Positions 26,740 through 36,326 of a DNA stretch of 64,000 nt are shown here, in pieces. Position 1 is the first letter of the stretch, and each line of letters begins with the position of its first letter. Made by a program: the position numbers and the translations under genes. Source of the stretch: Bacteroidota bacterium (GTDB taxonomy: Bacteria > Bacteroidota > Bacteroidia > B-17B0 > Aurantibacillaceae); the NCBI GenBank assembly GCA_030684395.1, contig JAUXTT010000036.1, positions 62,001 to 126,000 on the forward strand, read 5' to 3'. The notes beneath the pieces are model-generated. The model worked only from the letters and a program-made list of their open reading frames with translations. It did not search any database and had not been told where the DNA came from.

Positions 26740-28140
26740 ATGATTAAGATAAAACTAATTTTCCTTTCTATAATTGTCATTGGGCATTTCAATTACATAA
26801 TGTCACAAAATGACATAGGAAATAAGTACCTGACAGACTTTACTATGTTAGTTACTAATCTCAAAGAACTACATCCAATTTTATATAAAAACCTTAGCCA
26901 AAACGAATTCGATAATGAGGTAAAAAAAATTTCAGAAAGACTCCGACAAACAACTTCGCAAAACAAGGCAATATATATGATTCAAGAACTCATATATAAA
27001 ATTGGCAATGGTCATGCAGGAGATATTTCAATTTATAACGGCAACCTGGGGATAAGCAGAGCTCTTCCGTTTAGTGTGTATATAATTGACACTGACCTTT
27101 ATATAAATGATTATCCTGCCGATACCACACTTAATGGAACAAAAATTATTTCTATTGAAAATACGGCATCAAAATCAATTATTGACAGCCTGAAAATATT
27201 CTTCCCTACAGATGGAAATCGAAATTTAATCTGCTATTTTTTACAACCCTATTTTAATACATATTATAGCGCGTTTTGTTCTCAAAAAGATACTTTTTTA
27301 ATAAATACTGAAAAAGGAATAATTAAAGCGGCTGCTTGCAAAACAGAATCGGAACTCTTTACTAAATTAATCATCAAAAAAAATTGGGAAGAATATTTCG
27401 GAAAGAGTAATTTCAAAATTGACGTCACACAAAATTACGGATACTATAGATTTGGACGATTCGATAATCCAAAAAATGAAAAAGCTTACTATTCCTTAAT
27501 AAAGGAATTGAATGAGAAAAAAGTTAACAACCTAATAATAGATCTGAGATATAACAATGGCGGGGAAGCATTAATGACAGGAAAAATGGCATCTTACTTA
27601 AAGACCAAGCCATTTAAAATATTTACAAATATGTATATTACAAATATTAGAAGGCCAACTAATTTAAAATATATGGGCAATAAACTTCATTTCAAATTCC
27701 GTAATTTAAAAACAGTTAAGAAAAATGATCTAAGAAAAATTGTGCGGTTCGAAAAATGTTTAAAAGAGATTAAGCCCAACAAAAATGCATTTAAAGGGCA
27801 TATTTATATTTTAACAGGTTCAATTACGCTTTCTGCTTCAACCATGTTCTGCAAATATCTTGAAGATGAAACAAATGTATCCTTTGTTGGTTCAGAAACT
27901 TCCGGAGCAATAAATTATCTATGGGCATCCAATTTTTGCATTACGGAATGTAAAAATTTAAATACTATTTTCTCGTTCGGAATGGAATTGTTGGAGTTAA
28001 AAGAAAATAGCATTCAATTTGAATCGCCTAAAGGGTTAATTCCCGAAAACAAAATCGAATATACAATTCAAGACAGGTTAAATAAAAAGGATAAAGAACT
28101 TGATTGGGTTAAAGAGGACATATTTAAGAACAATAAATAA
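26740..28140 (+). CDS. S41-family peptidase-like protein (1)
   Basis: The 466-residue secreted protein starts with a hydrophobic signal (IKLIFLSIIVIGHFNYIMSQ). It has the S41 tail-protease core: LIIDLRYNNGGEALMTGKM (residues about 267-285), then YILTGSITLSASTMFCKYL with the probable catalytic Ser in LSAS, and FVGSETSGAINYLWAS. There is no clear PDZ domain. Such proteins cleave C-terminal regions in the periplasm or act as signalling proteases. A second S41 gene follows after an intergenic repeat, but the two share only the family core, so they are not a recent duplication. Confidence 0.8.
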   Translation: MIKIKLIFLSIIVIGHFNYIMSQNDIGNKYLTDFTMLVTNLKELHPILYKNLSQNEFDNEVKKISERLRQTTSQNKAIYMIQELIYKIGNGHAGDISIYNGNLGISRALPFSVYIIDTDLYINDYPADTTLNGTKIISIENTASKSIIDSLKIFFPTDGNRNLICYFLQPYFNTYYSAFCSQKDTFLINTEKGIIKAAACKTESELFTKLIIKKNWEEYFGKSNFKIDVTQNYGYYRFGRFDNPKNEKAYYSLIKELNEKKVNNLIIDLRYNNGGEALMTGKMASYLKTKPFKIFTNMYITNIRRPTNLKYMGNKLHFKFRNLKTVKKNDLRKIVRFEKCLKEIKPNKNAFKGHIYILTGSITLSASTMFCKYLEDETNVSFVGSETSGAINYLWASNFCITECKNLNTIFSFGMELLELKENSIQFESPKGLIPENKIEYTIQDRLNKKDKELDWVKEDIFKNNK

Positions 28141-28179
28141 TCTGGCAGCTTATAACACAACCTGCGGATAATCAAGGCA

Positions 28180-28317
28180 GGCACCAAAGCATTTGTAAAT
28201 TTCAAGGTCGCTGCGAGAAAATTATTTTCATTTTGCAAATGTCCAAAAAGCAGTTAGTTTTGTTAAAAAATTTGGTAGACGAGTGCCTTGAGGCAAACTA
28301 CTGGTAGCTCGAAACCG
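28180..28317 (+). repeat. Dispersed intergenic repeat, copy A
   Basis: About 138 bases beginning GGCACCAAAGCATTTG resemble 30236-30372 along most of their length, including an AAAAAGCAGTTAG segment and the closing GCTCGAAACC/GCTTGAAAACC. Inside, GCATTTGTAAAT and the reversed TTTTGCAAATGT can pair into a hairpin. It lies between the two S41 genes and in the same orientation as copy B. Confidence 0.7.
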
Positions 28318-28370
28318 TTATCATTCAATATAGTGTATACTCAAGGACACAATAAATTTCAATTGCAAAA

Positions 28371-29756
28371 ATGAACAAAGCACTTATAATTATATTCCTG
28401 ACCTTTACTCTAAACTTTATTGGGCAAGAATGTGATTGTTTTAAGAACATCTCTTTGCTTCAACAAAAAATTGAGGATAATCAGGCATCCTATCAGCATC
28501 AGGTAATTGAGAAAAATCAACTAAAGGAATATCTTCTTTTCAAAAACGATGTAAACAAAAAGGCAAAAACGCTTCGTACAAAACGTGAGTGCATAGGTTT
28601 GATCGCCGTTTATTTAAACTTCTTCAGAGATGAACACTCATCTATTTCTTATAATGAAAATTATTCTCCTGATGAGAATCGTTTGGTAATTTCTAAAACA
28701 AAAAAAGTAAAGGGAAACAAAACAAAATTGGCGGGACTCTGGTATTTTCAAGATGGAAGTTTTAGCGTAAATATTACAAATGAAAAAACAGCACTTGGAG
28801 AGTGGATAGCCCTCATGCAAAGCGATAAGTCCTCAAAGTGGGAAAACGGACAAGTAAAAATTGAGTTTTTTAAAGCGAAAAACGGAGCATTAAAATGCAT
28901 TTATTGGCGGCAAAATTTAGTGCCGAAAGTGTATGATGTAAGCATTTCAGATTCTTCTTTGCATATTGGAAGATCTTTCGTGTTCTACAGAAAACAACCA
29001 ACTGATACTAAACCTGCAAATAACATCGATAATAATTTTGTGTTTAGTTCATTATCCAAAGAAACCAATTATTTAAAACTCCCATCATTTGATTTATCCA
29101 ACATAAATAAAATAGACAGTCTGATAACTGCCAATAAAAAAGCAATTCTATCCAAAAACAATTTGATCATCGACCTTAGAAATAATGGCGGTGGTGGTTT
29201 TGATGCTTTTAAACCGGTCTTGCCTTTTGTAATGGATAATTCGGTTGTTGAGCCACCCTATTATGGATCTGTTTGGGTGAGCAAAGATAATTTTAATTAT
29301 TACGACAGCTCAAAATATGGTTATGCCGAAACCAAACAGGACAGTATAAATGAATTAAACTACGTTACGTTTTTGAAAGAGCACTTAGGGAAATTTACCC
29401 CTATTGAAAAAGAAGTTGACACACTTGTTTTATCAGGTAAATTCCCTGCACGTGTAGCTTTGATTTTCAACAGATATAGTGCAAGCACAGCGGAAGGATT
29501 TATCTTACAATCAAAGTATTCCAAAAAAGTAAAAACCTTTGGCGAAAACTCTGCAGGTGCAGTATCTTATGGAGATTGGATGCCATTTGAACTACCCGAA
29601 CTAAATAGTTGGGTAGCCATCACCACCAAAAAATCGATCTTCAAACATAACGAAGACTTCGAGAGTATTGGTATTTCGCCTGATGTTGATTTGAAAAACA
29701 GCGAAGAAAGTAACTGGATAGAAATTGTAGTAAAAGAATTAGAAAAACAACACTAG
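28371..29756 (+). CDS. S41-family peptidase (2)
   Basis: The 461-residue protein has a signal peptide (IIIFLTFTLNFIGQ), an N-terminal region of about 200 residues with no recognised domain, and an S41 catalytic region at about 265-440: NLIIDLRNNGGGGFDAFKPV, ALIFNRYSASTAEGFILQS with the nucleophile Ser expected in SAST, and FGENSAGAVSYGDW. All core motifs are intact. The role is probably periplasmic proteolysis. The gene lies between the two copies of the dispersed repeat (A at 28180, B at 30236), together with the DUF2200 gene. Confidence 0.85.
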   Translation: MNKALIIIFLTFTLNFIGQECDCFKNISLLQQKIEDNQASYQHQVIEKNQLKEYLLFKNDVNKKAKTLRTKRECIGLIAVYLNFFRDEHSSISYNENYSPDENRLVISKTKKVKGNKTKLAGLWYFQDGSFSVNITNEKTALGEWIALMQSDKSSKWENGQVKIEFFKAKNGALKCIYWRQNLVPKVYDVSISDSSLHIGRSFVFYRKQPTDTKPANNIDNNFVFSSLSKETNYLKLPSFDLSNINKIDSLITANKKAILSKNNLIIDLRNNGGGGFDAFKPVLPFVMDNSVVEPPYYGSVWVSKDNFNYYDSSKYGYAETKQDSINELNYVTFLKEHLGKFTPIEKEVDTLVLSGKFPARVALIFNRYSASTAEGFILQSKYSKKVKTFGENSAGAVSYGDWMPFELPELNSWVAITTKKSIFKHNEDFESIGISPDVDLKNSEESNWIEIVVKELEKQH

Positions 29757-29843
29757 CAAAAACACTGGTTTCCCTTATTTTCAATTGACACTCTAGCAAC
29801 CGAATTGTTTCTATGAAACATTTATACTAAATTTATATAAGCA

Positions 29844-30209
29844 ATGAATACTTCCAACACACATAATGAGCGCATCGCAAAAATGAGCTTCGCTTCCGTC
29901 TATCCTCTGTACCTCACAAAAGTAGAGAAGAAAAGCCGAACAAAAGAAGAATTACATCAGGTAATAGAATGGTTAACCGGCTACACTAACAAAAAGCTGC
30001 AGGAACTAATAAAGGAAAAAGTGAATTTCGAAGTATTCTTCAGGCATGCTTCGCTAAACCCTAATGTACATCTCATCACCGGAGTGATTTGTGGTTATCG
30101 TGTAGAGGAAATCGAGAATAAATTAACGCAGCAGGTTAGGTATCTGGATAAATTAATAGATGAGTTGGCAAAAGGGAGAAAGATGGAGAAGATTTTGCGT
30201 GGCTCCTAA
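29844..30209 (+). CDS. DUF2200 family protein
   Basis: The 121-residue protein is cytoplasmic. The start NERIAKMSFASVYPLYLTKV and the segments KSRTKEELHQVIEWLTGYT and FFRHASLNPN...ITGVICGYRVEEIE are those of the DUF2200 family, which has no assigned function to my knowledge. The domain fills the whole protein. It is preceded by an S41 peptidase gene and followed by repeat copy B. Single small-domain genes of this sort are common in accessory regions. Confidence 0.85.
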   Translation: MNTSNTHNERIAKMSFASVYPLYLTKVEKKSRTKEELHQVIEWLTGYTNKKLQELIKEKVNFEVFFRHASLNPNVHLITGVICGYRVEEIENKLTQQVRYLDKLIDELAKGRKMEKILRGS

Positions 30210-30235
30210 GCGTGTCCTTTTTCAAAAACAAATAT

Positions 30236-30372
30236 GGCACCAAAACATTTGCAAATTTCAAGACTCCTACGCAAAGTTATCTTCATTTTGTAAATGTCTA
30301 AAAAGCAGTTAGCTTTGTTAAGGGCTTTCGGTAAACATTGCCTTGAATTACACTACCGACAGCTTGAAAACC
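30236..30372 (+). repeat. Dispersed intergenic repeat, copy B
   Basis: The second copy of the roughly 138-base repeat, beginning GGCACCAAAACATTTG. It differs from copy A by scattered substitutions and small indels, so the duplication is not recent. It lies between the DUF2200 and VOC genes. Confidence 0.7.
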
Positions 30373-30412
30373 TTTATAAGTAATCGTTACAAATAATAAA
30401 TATTCGCACAAA

Positions 30413-30898
30413 ATGAAAAAGACAACATTTATAATTATTTTAGCGCTTGCGACATCATTCGGTTTTGGTTTCGCATTTAAAACAATAGTAACAAAACGAC
30501 CTAACAATCAAACAAAAATGAAAAAAGTAACAGGCATTGGTGGCATTTTTTTCAAATGCAAAGATCCAAAAAAAATAACCGAATGGTATCAAAAACACCT
30601 TGGTTTAAACACTAATCCATACGGGGCAACTTTTGAGTGGTATGAAGGTGCAGATAGTACAAAAAAAGGGCAAACACAATGGACTCCATTTGCCGAAACA
30701 ACAAAGTATTTTGAACCTTCAACAAAAGACTTTATGATAAATTACAGAGTAGAGAATTTAGTTGAACTTGTTGAGCAACTTAAAAAAGAAGGTGTAACAA
30801 TAGTCGACAAAATTGAGACATACGACTATGGTAAATTTGTCCATATCCTTGACGCAGAAGGAAACAAAATTCAACTATGGGAACCTACCGGAGAATAG
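30413..30898 (+). CDS. VOC-family (glyoxalase-like) protein with N-terminal membrane anchor or signal
   Basis: The 161-residue protein has a hydrophobic start (TTFIIILALATSFGFGFAF) and a VOC domain from about residue 40 (GIGGIFFKCKDPKKITEWYQ; KFVHILDAEGNKIQLWEP, with the metal-ligand Glu in the last strand). VOC proteins bind a metal and act as dioxygenases, glyoxalases or resistance proteins; the substrate is not predictable. A second ATG at 30518 (MKKVTGIGGIFFK) would give a soluble cytoplasmic form, so the start is uncertain. It lies just after repeat copy B. Confidence 0.8.
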   Translation: MKKTTFIIILALATSFGFGFAFKTIVTKRPNNQTKMKKVTGIGGIFFKCKDPKKITEWYQKHLGLNTNPYGATFEWYEGADSTKKGQTQWTPFAETTKYFEPSTKDFMINYRVENLVELVEQLKKEGVTIVDKIETYDYGKFVHILDAEGNKIQLWEPTGE

Positions 30899-31027
30899 AA
30901 GGCGGGCCAGCAAAGTAAGTATAAGGATTAGGCAAGATGAAACAGGATCCATCACATCCCAAATTCTGTTAAACACTAACAACTCTTTAAACAATAGTTT
31001 TATTTTTATCAAAGCAAAAATTTAACT

Positions 31028-31513
31028 ATGACCAGAAACATACTCTTAGCACTCATTTTTTCTGTTTTTACAGCTACTGTTGCACATGCACAGTTAGGAA
31101 AAAGTCACGCTCAATGGCAACTGTCAACAAAAAAAATAAACGATTGTGAATACGATTTAATATTTACTGTTACGTTAGATAAGGGCTGGCATACTTTTTC
31201 GATCAACAAAGTTAAAGGTGCAGAACAAGAAGTTTTCGCAACAGAGATCCTTTTTAAACCGAGCAAAGATTACAGCCTTGTTGGTAAGCTTACAGAAAGC
31301 AAACCAACGCCTGAATACGATGAAACAATTGAGAAAACCGTTTATTTACATTATAAAAAAGTTGTGTTTACACAAAGAGTTAAATTAAACTCCCCCACCA
31401 ATGTAAAGATTAGCGGAAGGTACGAATATCAGGTTTGCAACCAGGCCTGCGAGCAACCTCCTTATGAGACATTTGATTTTGACCTGAAAGGTACATCTGC
31501 TTGCAAAAAGTAG
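31028..31513 (+). CDS. Isolated DsbD alpha-domain-like periplasmic protein
   Basis: The 161-residue protein has a signal peptide (ALIFSVFTATVAHAQ) and one immunoglobulin-like domain similar to the N-terminal alpha domain of the thiol:disulfide transporter DsbD (DKGWHTFSINKV; YEYQVCNQACEQPPYETF with a Cys-x3-Cys pair). The membrane and thioredoxin domains of DsbD are absent and no partial copies lie nearby, so this appears to be a stand-alone domain rather than a truncation. It may relay reducing power to a periplasmic target. That role is inference. Confidence 0.75.
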   Translation: MTRNILLALIFSVFTATVAHAQLGKSHAQWQLSTKKINDCEYDLIFTVTLDKGWHTFSINKVKGAEQEVFATEILFKPSKDYSLVGKLTESKPTPEYDETIEKTVYLHYKKVVFTQRVKLNSPTNVKISGRYEYQVCNQACEQPPYETFDFDLKGTSACKK

Positions 31514-31569
31514 TTCTTAAACCAGGTCACACACAAATGAATGAAGTAATAAAATTCAACTCATGACAA

Positions 31570-32223
31570 TCACTTACAATTAATCTTATTCCCCAAAAAA
31601 ATCTCCTTTAATTTTACATCCCCGTCATCCTTAAAATTCCCTTCAAAGAATTTCTTAAGATTAGAGGAACTTAACACCATATCGCATTCAAAACAAACTT
31701 CAACAAATCCAATTACCTTGTTGCTTTTATCATAAAACAAGATAGTGTGTCGCGGAAAAAAACAGGAAGAACCTCCTCCGGGAATTTTCTGAAAAACTTT
31801 CTTATTATTGAATACGGAAAATAAGGAATCGATTTCGGCAAAGGGAAGGTCAGCTTTATTGGGAGGGCACATTTTTGTATTTACAATGGCAAGGCTATCC
31901 GTAATAAGAAAAAGTTTATCAGTTGGGTTATTTGGATGAACCGCCATTAATTGATTTCCAGAAGCGTGAGAAAACACTGTTACTTTTGCAACGTTAGCTT
32001 TCTTAAATACCGGGTATTTTTTCTTAGTGGTGAAACTACTTTTTGTAAAATAAGTGCTGTCGATCTTTAACTGCAATACTTTATTTGTATAAGGCATAAA
32101 GTTATATGCTTTATATGCAGGTCTTTTCTTTACTACTAAACTATCTTTAATCTGAGCAATTCCCTTACCACTTATTACAATTAGAAGTATAAAAGGTATG
32201 ATCGTTTTTAATTTTAATAGCAT
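31570..32223 (-). CDS. Hypothetical secreted protein
   Basis: A 217-residue protein with a signal peptide (IIPFILLIVISGKGIAQ). The mature part has the cysteine-bearing stretch GGGSSCFFPRHTILFYDKSN followed by VCFECDMVLSSSNL, giving three cysteines, and DLPFAEIDSLFSVFNN. I do not recognise the family. It is a lone minus-strand gene, divergent from the hotdog thioesterase across about 50 bases, and its stop lies 56 bases from the end of the DsbD-alpha-like gene. Confidence 0.65.
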   Translation of the reverse strand: MLLKLKTIIPFILLIVISGKGIAQIKDSLVVKKRPAYKAYNFMPYTNKVLQLKIDSTYFTKSSFTTKKKYPVFKKANVAKVTVFSHASGNQLMAVHPNNPTDKLFLITDSLAIVNTKMCPPNKADLPFAEIDSLFSVFNNKKVFQKIPGGGSSCFFPRHTILFYDKSNKVIGFVEVCFECDMVLSSSNLKKFFEGNFKDDGDVKLKEIFLGNKINCK

Positions 32224-32275
32224 ACGTAAATATACAAAAAACGCTTATCTTCGGTATAACAACAAAACATAGTCT

Positions 32276-32752
32276 ATGCAAAATCAGTTAACCTTTCAGT
32301 TTATCAGTGAACCCGCCGATGTAAATTATGGCGGTAAAGTACATGGTGGAGCTGTAATGAAATGGATCGATCAAACAGGTTACGCCTGTGCCACATCATG
32401 GGCAGAAGGTTACTGTGTTACTTTGTATGTTGGAGGGATTCGGTTTTTCAGACCTATACACATTGGTGATTTGGTAAAAATTGTGGCTCGCGTAATCTAT
32501 ACTGGCACTACAAGTATTCATATTGCCTGCGATGTTTTTTCGCGTAAAATAACCGAGCATAAATTCGTTAAAACAACACATTGTGTAATAGTGTTTGTTG
32601 CAGTAGATGAAAACGGAAAATCAAAACCTTCCAGAAAATGGGAACCGCATACCGATCATGAAATTGCTCTGGAAAAATATGCCAAACGGTTGATGGAATT
32701 AAGAAAGGATATTGAGATAGAAATGAAGCCTTTTTTGGAGAATTATTTTTAA
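32276..32752 (+). CDS. Acyl-CoA thioesterase, hotdog fold (YciA-like)
   Basis: The 158-residue cytoplasmic enzyme shows the hotdog-fold signature NYGGKVHGGAVMKWIDQTGY (residues about 15-34), with the Asp/Thr of the active-site helix, and VARVIYTGTTSIHIACDVFS. It should hydrolyse acyl-CoA to free acid and CoA; chain-length preference cannot be told. A -7-like box (TATCTTCG, 32246-32253) lies upstream. It is a single-gene unit divergent from the secreted hypothetical gene. Confidence 0.88.
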   Translation: MQNQLTFQFISEPADVNYGGKVHGGAVMKWIDQTGYACATSWAEGYCVTLYVGGIRFFRPIHIGDLVKIVARVIYTGTTSIHIACDVFSRKITEHKFVKTTHCVIVFVAVDENGKSKPSRKWEPHTDHEIALEKYAKRLMELRKDIEIEMKPFLENYF

Positions 32753-32943
32753 TAAAGAAGCCACGGAAAAAGAATTAAAAAAGTACTATACCGCTCCTTA
32801 GCTCTCACAATTTAATTATTGACAGAAGTCATTTTGCTCAATGAGCCTTGTCACTACTTCCCAAAATTCTCTTTTGTACTTTCGCATTGGTTCATGTAAA
32901 TATTAATCAACTGAAGAAAGAAAAAATTATTATCTGAAATAAT

Positions 32944-33750
32944 TTGAAGTTTGCTATAAAAATATTTCTCATCGGAATAACATTTATATTCACAGGTTGT
33001 GTAACACTATACAAGCCTAATGCAATCCATTCTCCCTTAATCAAAGAAAAAGGAGACCTTAATGCATCTGCTTCAATTGGAGCATCAGGTTGCGGATTAT
33101 ACAATTTGCAGGCAGCCTATGCTATATCAAATAACATCGGAATAATGGTAGATGGCATGCATCACAGAAGACGATTAAGTGGTGCTGATTCTTCTGTTGA
33201 AAAACTCGAAATGTTTTTTGGAGAAGCTGGCGCAGGTTATTTTACCAGATTTGGCAATAACAAAAACGGCTTGTTTCAATGCTATAGTGGCGCAGGTTAT
33301 GGCGTCAGTAAAGACAGGGTTACCAGTCTTCACCGGGACCCGAATGAGATGAATGCTAAGTATTTTAATGTATTCATTCAGCCCGGTGTTGCATTTACAG
33401 GCAAAAATTTCGAGATGGCTTTTGATTTAAGGGCAAATTATGTAAACTTATTTAATATACGGTCTCCGCTCTACGACAAATTTGAATGGTGGAATACAGA
33501 TTTCCGTTTCCATTCTGATACCTCGCTTTATTTTATTAACCTGGAACCTACCTTAACAATGAAAGCAGGGGGGCAAAAACTAAAAGGGATTGTGCAATTC
33601 GGACTAACCATTCCGTCGATTAATGCTCATTCTTATTTCATTGTGAATACTTCTTCCTTGTTGGGGATCCCGCTTATTAAATTCTCTCTTGGGCTCAATT
33701 ATTATTTTGGAAAATTCACCCGTGATTCCGGTATTGCACTCCCTCCTTAA
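32944..33750 (+). CDS. Hypothetical lipoprotein, probable outer-membrane barrel
   Basis: The 268-residue protein starts at TTG 32944, the only start that gives a lipoprotein signal (MKFAIKIFLIGITFIFTGC). The mature chain has alternating aromatic and hydrophobic residues with Gly-rich turns (ASIGASGCGLYNLQAAYAIS; FFGEAGAGYFTRFGNN; VQFGLTIPSINAHSYFIV), consistent with a small beta-barrel. It ends LNYYFGKFTRDSGIALPP. No catalytic motif is recognised. It precedes the cbpA-like gene by about 150 bases and is probably separately transcribed. Confidence 0.7.
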   Translation: MKFAIKIFLIGITFIFTGCVTLYKPNAIHSPLIKEKGDLNASASIGASGCGLYNLQAAYAISNNIGIMVDGMHHRRRLSGADSSVEKLEMFFGEAGAGYFTRFGNNKNGLFQCYSGAGYGVSKDRVTSLHRDPNEMNAKYFNVFIQPGVAFTGKNFEMAFDLRANYVNLFNIRSPLYDKFEWWNTDFRFHSDTSLYFINLEPTLTMKAGGQKLKGIVQFGLTIPSINAHSYFIVNTSSLLGIPLIKFSLGLNYYFGKFTRDSGIALPP

Positions 33751-33904
33751 CTATTTCAATATAAAATAAACAACAATCAATATTAGTGCTGTGCATTTGA
33801 ATTAAATCATTGCTTTTTTCTTCAAAATCACGTACATTCACTTACAGAATTTTCTCTGCATTTAGCAGTATAATTTTCATTCTCAACATTATTCACTATA
33901 AAAC

Positions 33905-34810
33905 ATGGAGTACATAGATTATTATAAAGTACTTGGAATTACCAAAAGCGCTTCAGAAGATGATATCAAAAAGGCTTACCGAAAATTAGCCCGAAAATAT
34001 CATCCTGACCTCAATCCAAATAACAGCGAGGCAGAAAAAAAGTTTAAAGAGATCAATGAGGCTAACGAAGTATTGAGCAATCCTGACAGTCGTAAAAAAT
34101 ACGACGAGTATGGAAAAGACTGGAAACACGCGGAGCAGTTTGAACAACAAAAGAAACAGCAAAAGCAGGATCAGCAACAAGGTAATTACGGACAAAGCAG
34201 TGGCGGAGGATTTGGAGGTGAAGACTACTCCGATTTTTTTGAATCCATGTTTGGTGGGGGTAGTACAAAAGGAAGAGGTGCTAAAGTAAAATACAAAGGA
34301 CAGGATTTTAATGCTGAACTTCAGCTGGACATCAAAGATGTTTATACCACACAAAAACAAACATTAACCGTAAACGGAAAAAACATCCGGATAACCATTC
34401 CTGCAGGTGTAAAAAACGGACAGGTAATTAAGATAAGCGGTTATGGCGGGGAAGGCATGAATGGCGGGCCCAACGGTGACCTTTATATTAAATTTTCTAT
34501 TCTAAATAATACCCGGTTTAAATTAGACGATGAAAGTAACCTGCACTCAACTATTGAGTTGGATTTGTACAAAGCTTTATTAGGCGGAGAAATCATGGTA
34601 GATGCATTCGATAGTAAAGTGAAATTAAACGTACATCCCGAAACACAAAATGGAACAAAAGTAAAGTTGAAAGGTAAAGGTTTTCCTATTTATAAAAAAG
34701 AAGGAAGCTTTGGAGATCTTTATATAACATACAGCATTACCTTACCTAAAAACCTCACAGAGAAAGAAAAAGAATTAATTGGAGAACTTGCTAAATTAAG
34801 AACGCCATGA
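33905..34810 (+). CDS. CbpA-type J-domain co-chaperone
   Basis: The 301-residue protein has an N-terminal J domain (residues 1-70) with HPD in [11 protein letters not shown], a Gly/Gln-rich linker (residues about 75-125) and two C-terminal substrate-binding domains ([46 protein letters not shown]). The DnaJ cysteine zinc finger is absent, so it is the CbpA class. It should deliver clients to DnaK. The stop overlaps the next gene by 4 bases. That next gene looks like CbpM, the known CbpA inhibitor, so the pair forms a regulated chaperone unit. Confidence 0.93.
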   Translation: MEYIDYYKVLGITKSASEDDIKKAYRKLARKYHPDLNPNNSEAEKKFKEINEANEVLSNPDSRKKYDEYGKDWKHAEQFEQQKKQQKQDQQQGNYGQSSGGGFGGEDYSDFFESMFGGGSTKGRGAKVKYKGQDFNAELQLDIKDVYTTQKQTLTVNGKNIRITIPAGVKNGQVIKISGYGGEGMNGGPNGDLYIKFSILNNTRFKLDDESNLHSTIELDLYKALLGGEIMVDAFDSKVKLNVHPETQNGTKVKLKGKGFPIYKKEGSFGDLYITYSITLPKNLTEKEKELIGELAKLRTP

Positions 34811-35100
34811 CAACAGAAGAATTTATATCATTAAACCAATTGAGTGAATATTATGAAATAGAAATTTCCTTTTTCAGTGGTTTAAGTGAAATAGGCCTGA
34901 TAGAAATTCAAACCATTGAACAGGTACCGCATATCCACCGTGATACAATCAGTGAGATTGAGAAAATGATCCGAATGCACCGGGAGCTAAACATAAACGC
35001 AGAAGGAATTGATACTGTTTTGAACCTGCTCGAACAAATAGATGAACTGCAACGAGAATTGACAATTGCAAGAAACAGATTGAGCTTGTATGAAGATTAA
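34807..35100 (+). CDS. Chaperone modulator CbpM-like protein
   Basis: The 97-residue protein is alpha-helical and MerR-like ([23 protein letters not shown]...[18 protein letters not shown] with a C-terminal coiled coil). CbpM proteins bind the J domain of CbpA and reduce its activity. The 4-base overlap with the cbpA-like gene argues strongly for this function, although similarity to E. coli CbpM is only at the level of pattern. Confidence 0.85.
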   Translation: MTTEEFISLNQLSEYYEIEISFFSGLSEIGLIEIQTIEQVPHIHRDTISEIEKMIRMHRELNINAEGIDTVLNLLEQIDELQRELTIARNRLSLYED

Positions 35101-35167
35101 TTCGCGAACTTTGAGTGATCTTGAGACATTCTGCGGTTTATCCAATTAAAAGGTCTACCTTGCTCCT

Positions 35168-35842
35168 ATGTGTTTTTCGGCAAGTGCAAGTTTTGGAGCA
35201 GGTGTTGTTCTTTCGGTAATAGGAGTTGCTTCTGTTAAAAAGGCCAGAACGTCTAAAGAAGTTCTTTTTGCCAGCATCCCATTAATTTTTGCCATTCAAC
35301 AAATTACCGAAGGTTTTTTATGGTTAGCACTTACTAAGCCCGCATTTGCAGGCTTGCAATCTATAACCACATACCTCTTCTTGTTTTTCGCCCAGGTGGT
35401 TTGGCCAATATGGGTTCCTTATTCCATTTTCAAATTACATAAGGAAGAAAAGTATGAAGTGGCTCAAAAGCTACTGATTGTGACAGGTATTTTGGTATCT
35501 GTTTATTTAGGTTATTGTTTGTTCACATACCATGTTGAAGCCAAAATACTTGGGTATCATATTTCTTACGATCAGGATTATCCTTCACAACTTAGCCGTT
35601 ACGGAGGTATACTTTATGTTATTGCTACTATCGTCCCGCCATTTATTTCAGGAATAAAAAAAATGCGGCTCCTTGGTGTATCTATTCTTATTTCATACAT
35701 TATTACAACTATATTTTATAAAGATTACATTGTTTCGGTTTGGTGTTTTTTTTCCTCACTAATCAGCATTATCGTGCTTTTCATAATGCATCGGATCAGA
35801 ACATCCGACAATACTGCTGCTCAGGCTCTTTCTGCAAATTAA
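35168..35842 (+). CDS. DUF6629-like integral membrane protein
   Basis: The 224-residue protein has about seven membrane helices. The start MCFSASASFGAGVVLSVIGV and the EGFLWLAL segment are typical of a small family (DUF6629) of unknown function. An aromatic-rich helix (FFAQVVWPIWVPYSIFKLH) follows. It lies about 65 bases after the CbpM gene on the same strand. No function can be proposed. Confidence 0.8.
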   Translation: MCFSASASFGAGVVLSVIGVASVKKARTSKEVLFASIPLIFAIQQITEGFLWLALTKPAFAGLQSITTYLFLFFAQVVWPIWVPYSIFKLHKEEKYEVAQKLLIVTGILVSVYLGYCLFTYHVEAKILGYHISYDQDYPSQLSRYGGILYVIATIVPPFISGIKKMRLLGVSILISYIITTIFYKDYIVSVWCFFSSLISIIVLFIMHRIRTSDNTAAQALSAN

Positions 35843-36053
35843 ACCGACACTTCCTGTTTCACACTAATCCTGAAATTAATAAACTCCATTCCCCGGCTTT
35901 ATTAAGCCATGCCAAATTTCTTTCAATTTCTCTATAAGCTGTAAGGTTTTGAAATCATTAACTTTATTTGACAGATATCAGCTTTTAAAGAGACCTTTAT
36001 CATTATTTAGCCGTAACAAGCTCCATACCTTTACTTCATAAATTAAGGAAACC

Positions 36054-36326
36054 ATGAAAACAGAAAAAATAGTAATCGCAAACCTTAAATGCGGAGGATG
36101 CGAAAACACCATTAAGACCAGGCTTTCAGAAATTGAAGGGGTTAAGGATGTAAGCGTAAACCAAGACGAAGATTCGGTAACCGTTACTTACGATGGAAAA
36201 GCAACCAGAGAAGATTTCACTCAAAAGCTTCACTCGCTTGGCTATCCGGAAGCAACCGAAGAAAACGGGCTTTTGCTACAGCTTAAAAGTTATGCCAGTT
36301 GTATTGTTGGAAGGATCAATAAATAA
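36054..36326 (+). CDS. Heavy-metal-associated (HMA) domain protein
   Basis: The 90-residue cytoplasmic protein is one HMA domain: IVIANLKCGGCENTIKTRL with the metal-binding Cys-x2-Cys, then EGVKDVSVNQDEDSVTVTYD. Such proteins resemble the copper chaperone CopZ. The MxCxxC methionine is replaced by Leu, and no copper ATPase is nearby, so the metal is not certain. A possible -7 box with weak match lies upstream. The Hsp20 gene follows about 110 bases later. Confidence 0.88.
   Translation: MKTEKIVIANLKCGGCENTIKTRLSEIEGVKDVSVNQDEDSVTVTYDGKATREDFTQKLHSLGYPEATEENGLLLQLKSYASCIVGRINK

Noticed and set aside
28180-30372. Repeats A and B as integron attC sites
   Set aside because: No matching core pair of the attC type is seen and there is no integrase; the copies are also too diverged to judge recombination.
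30813-31025. 70-codon frame overlapping the end of the VOC gene
   Set aside because: Most of it overlaps a well-supported gene in another frame and the rest has no protein-like pattern.
35740-35937. 65-codon frame after the DUF6629-like gene
   Set aside because: It overlaps the membrane-protein gene and has no domain or signal pattern.
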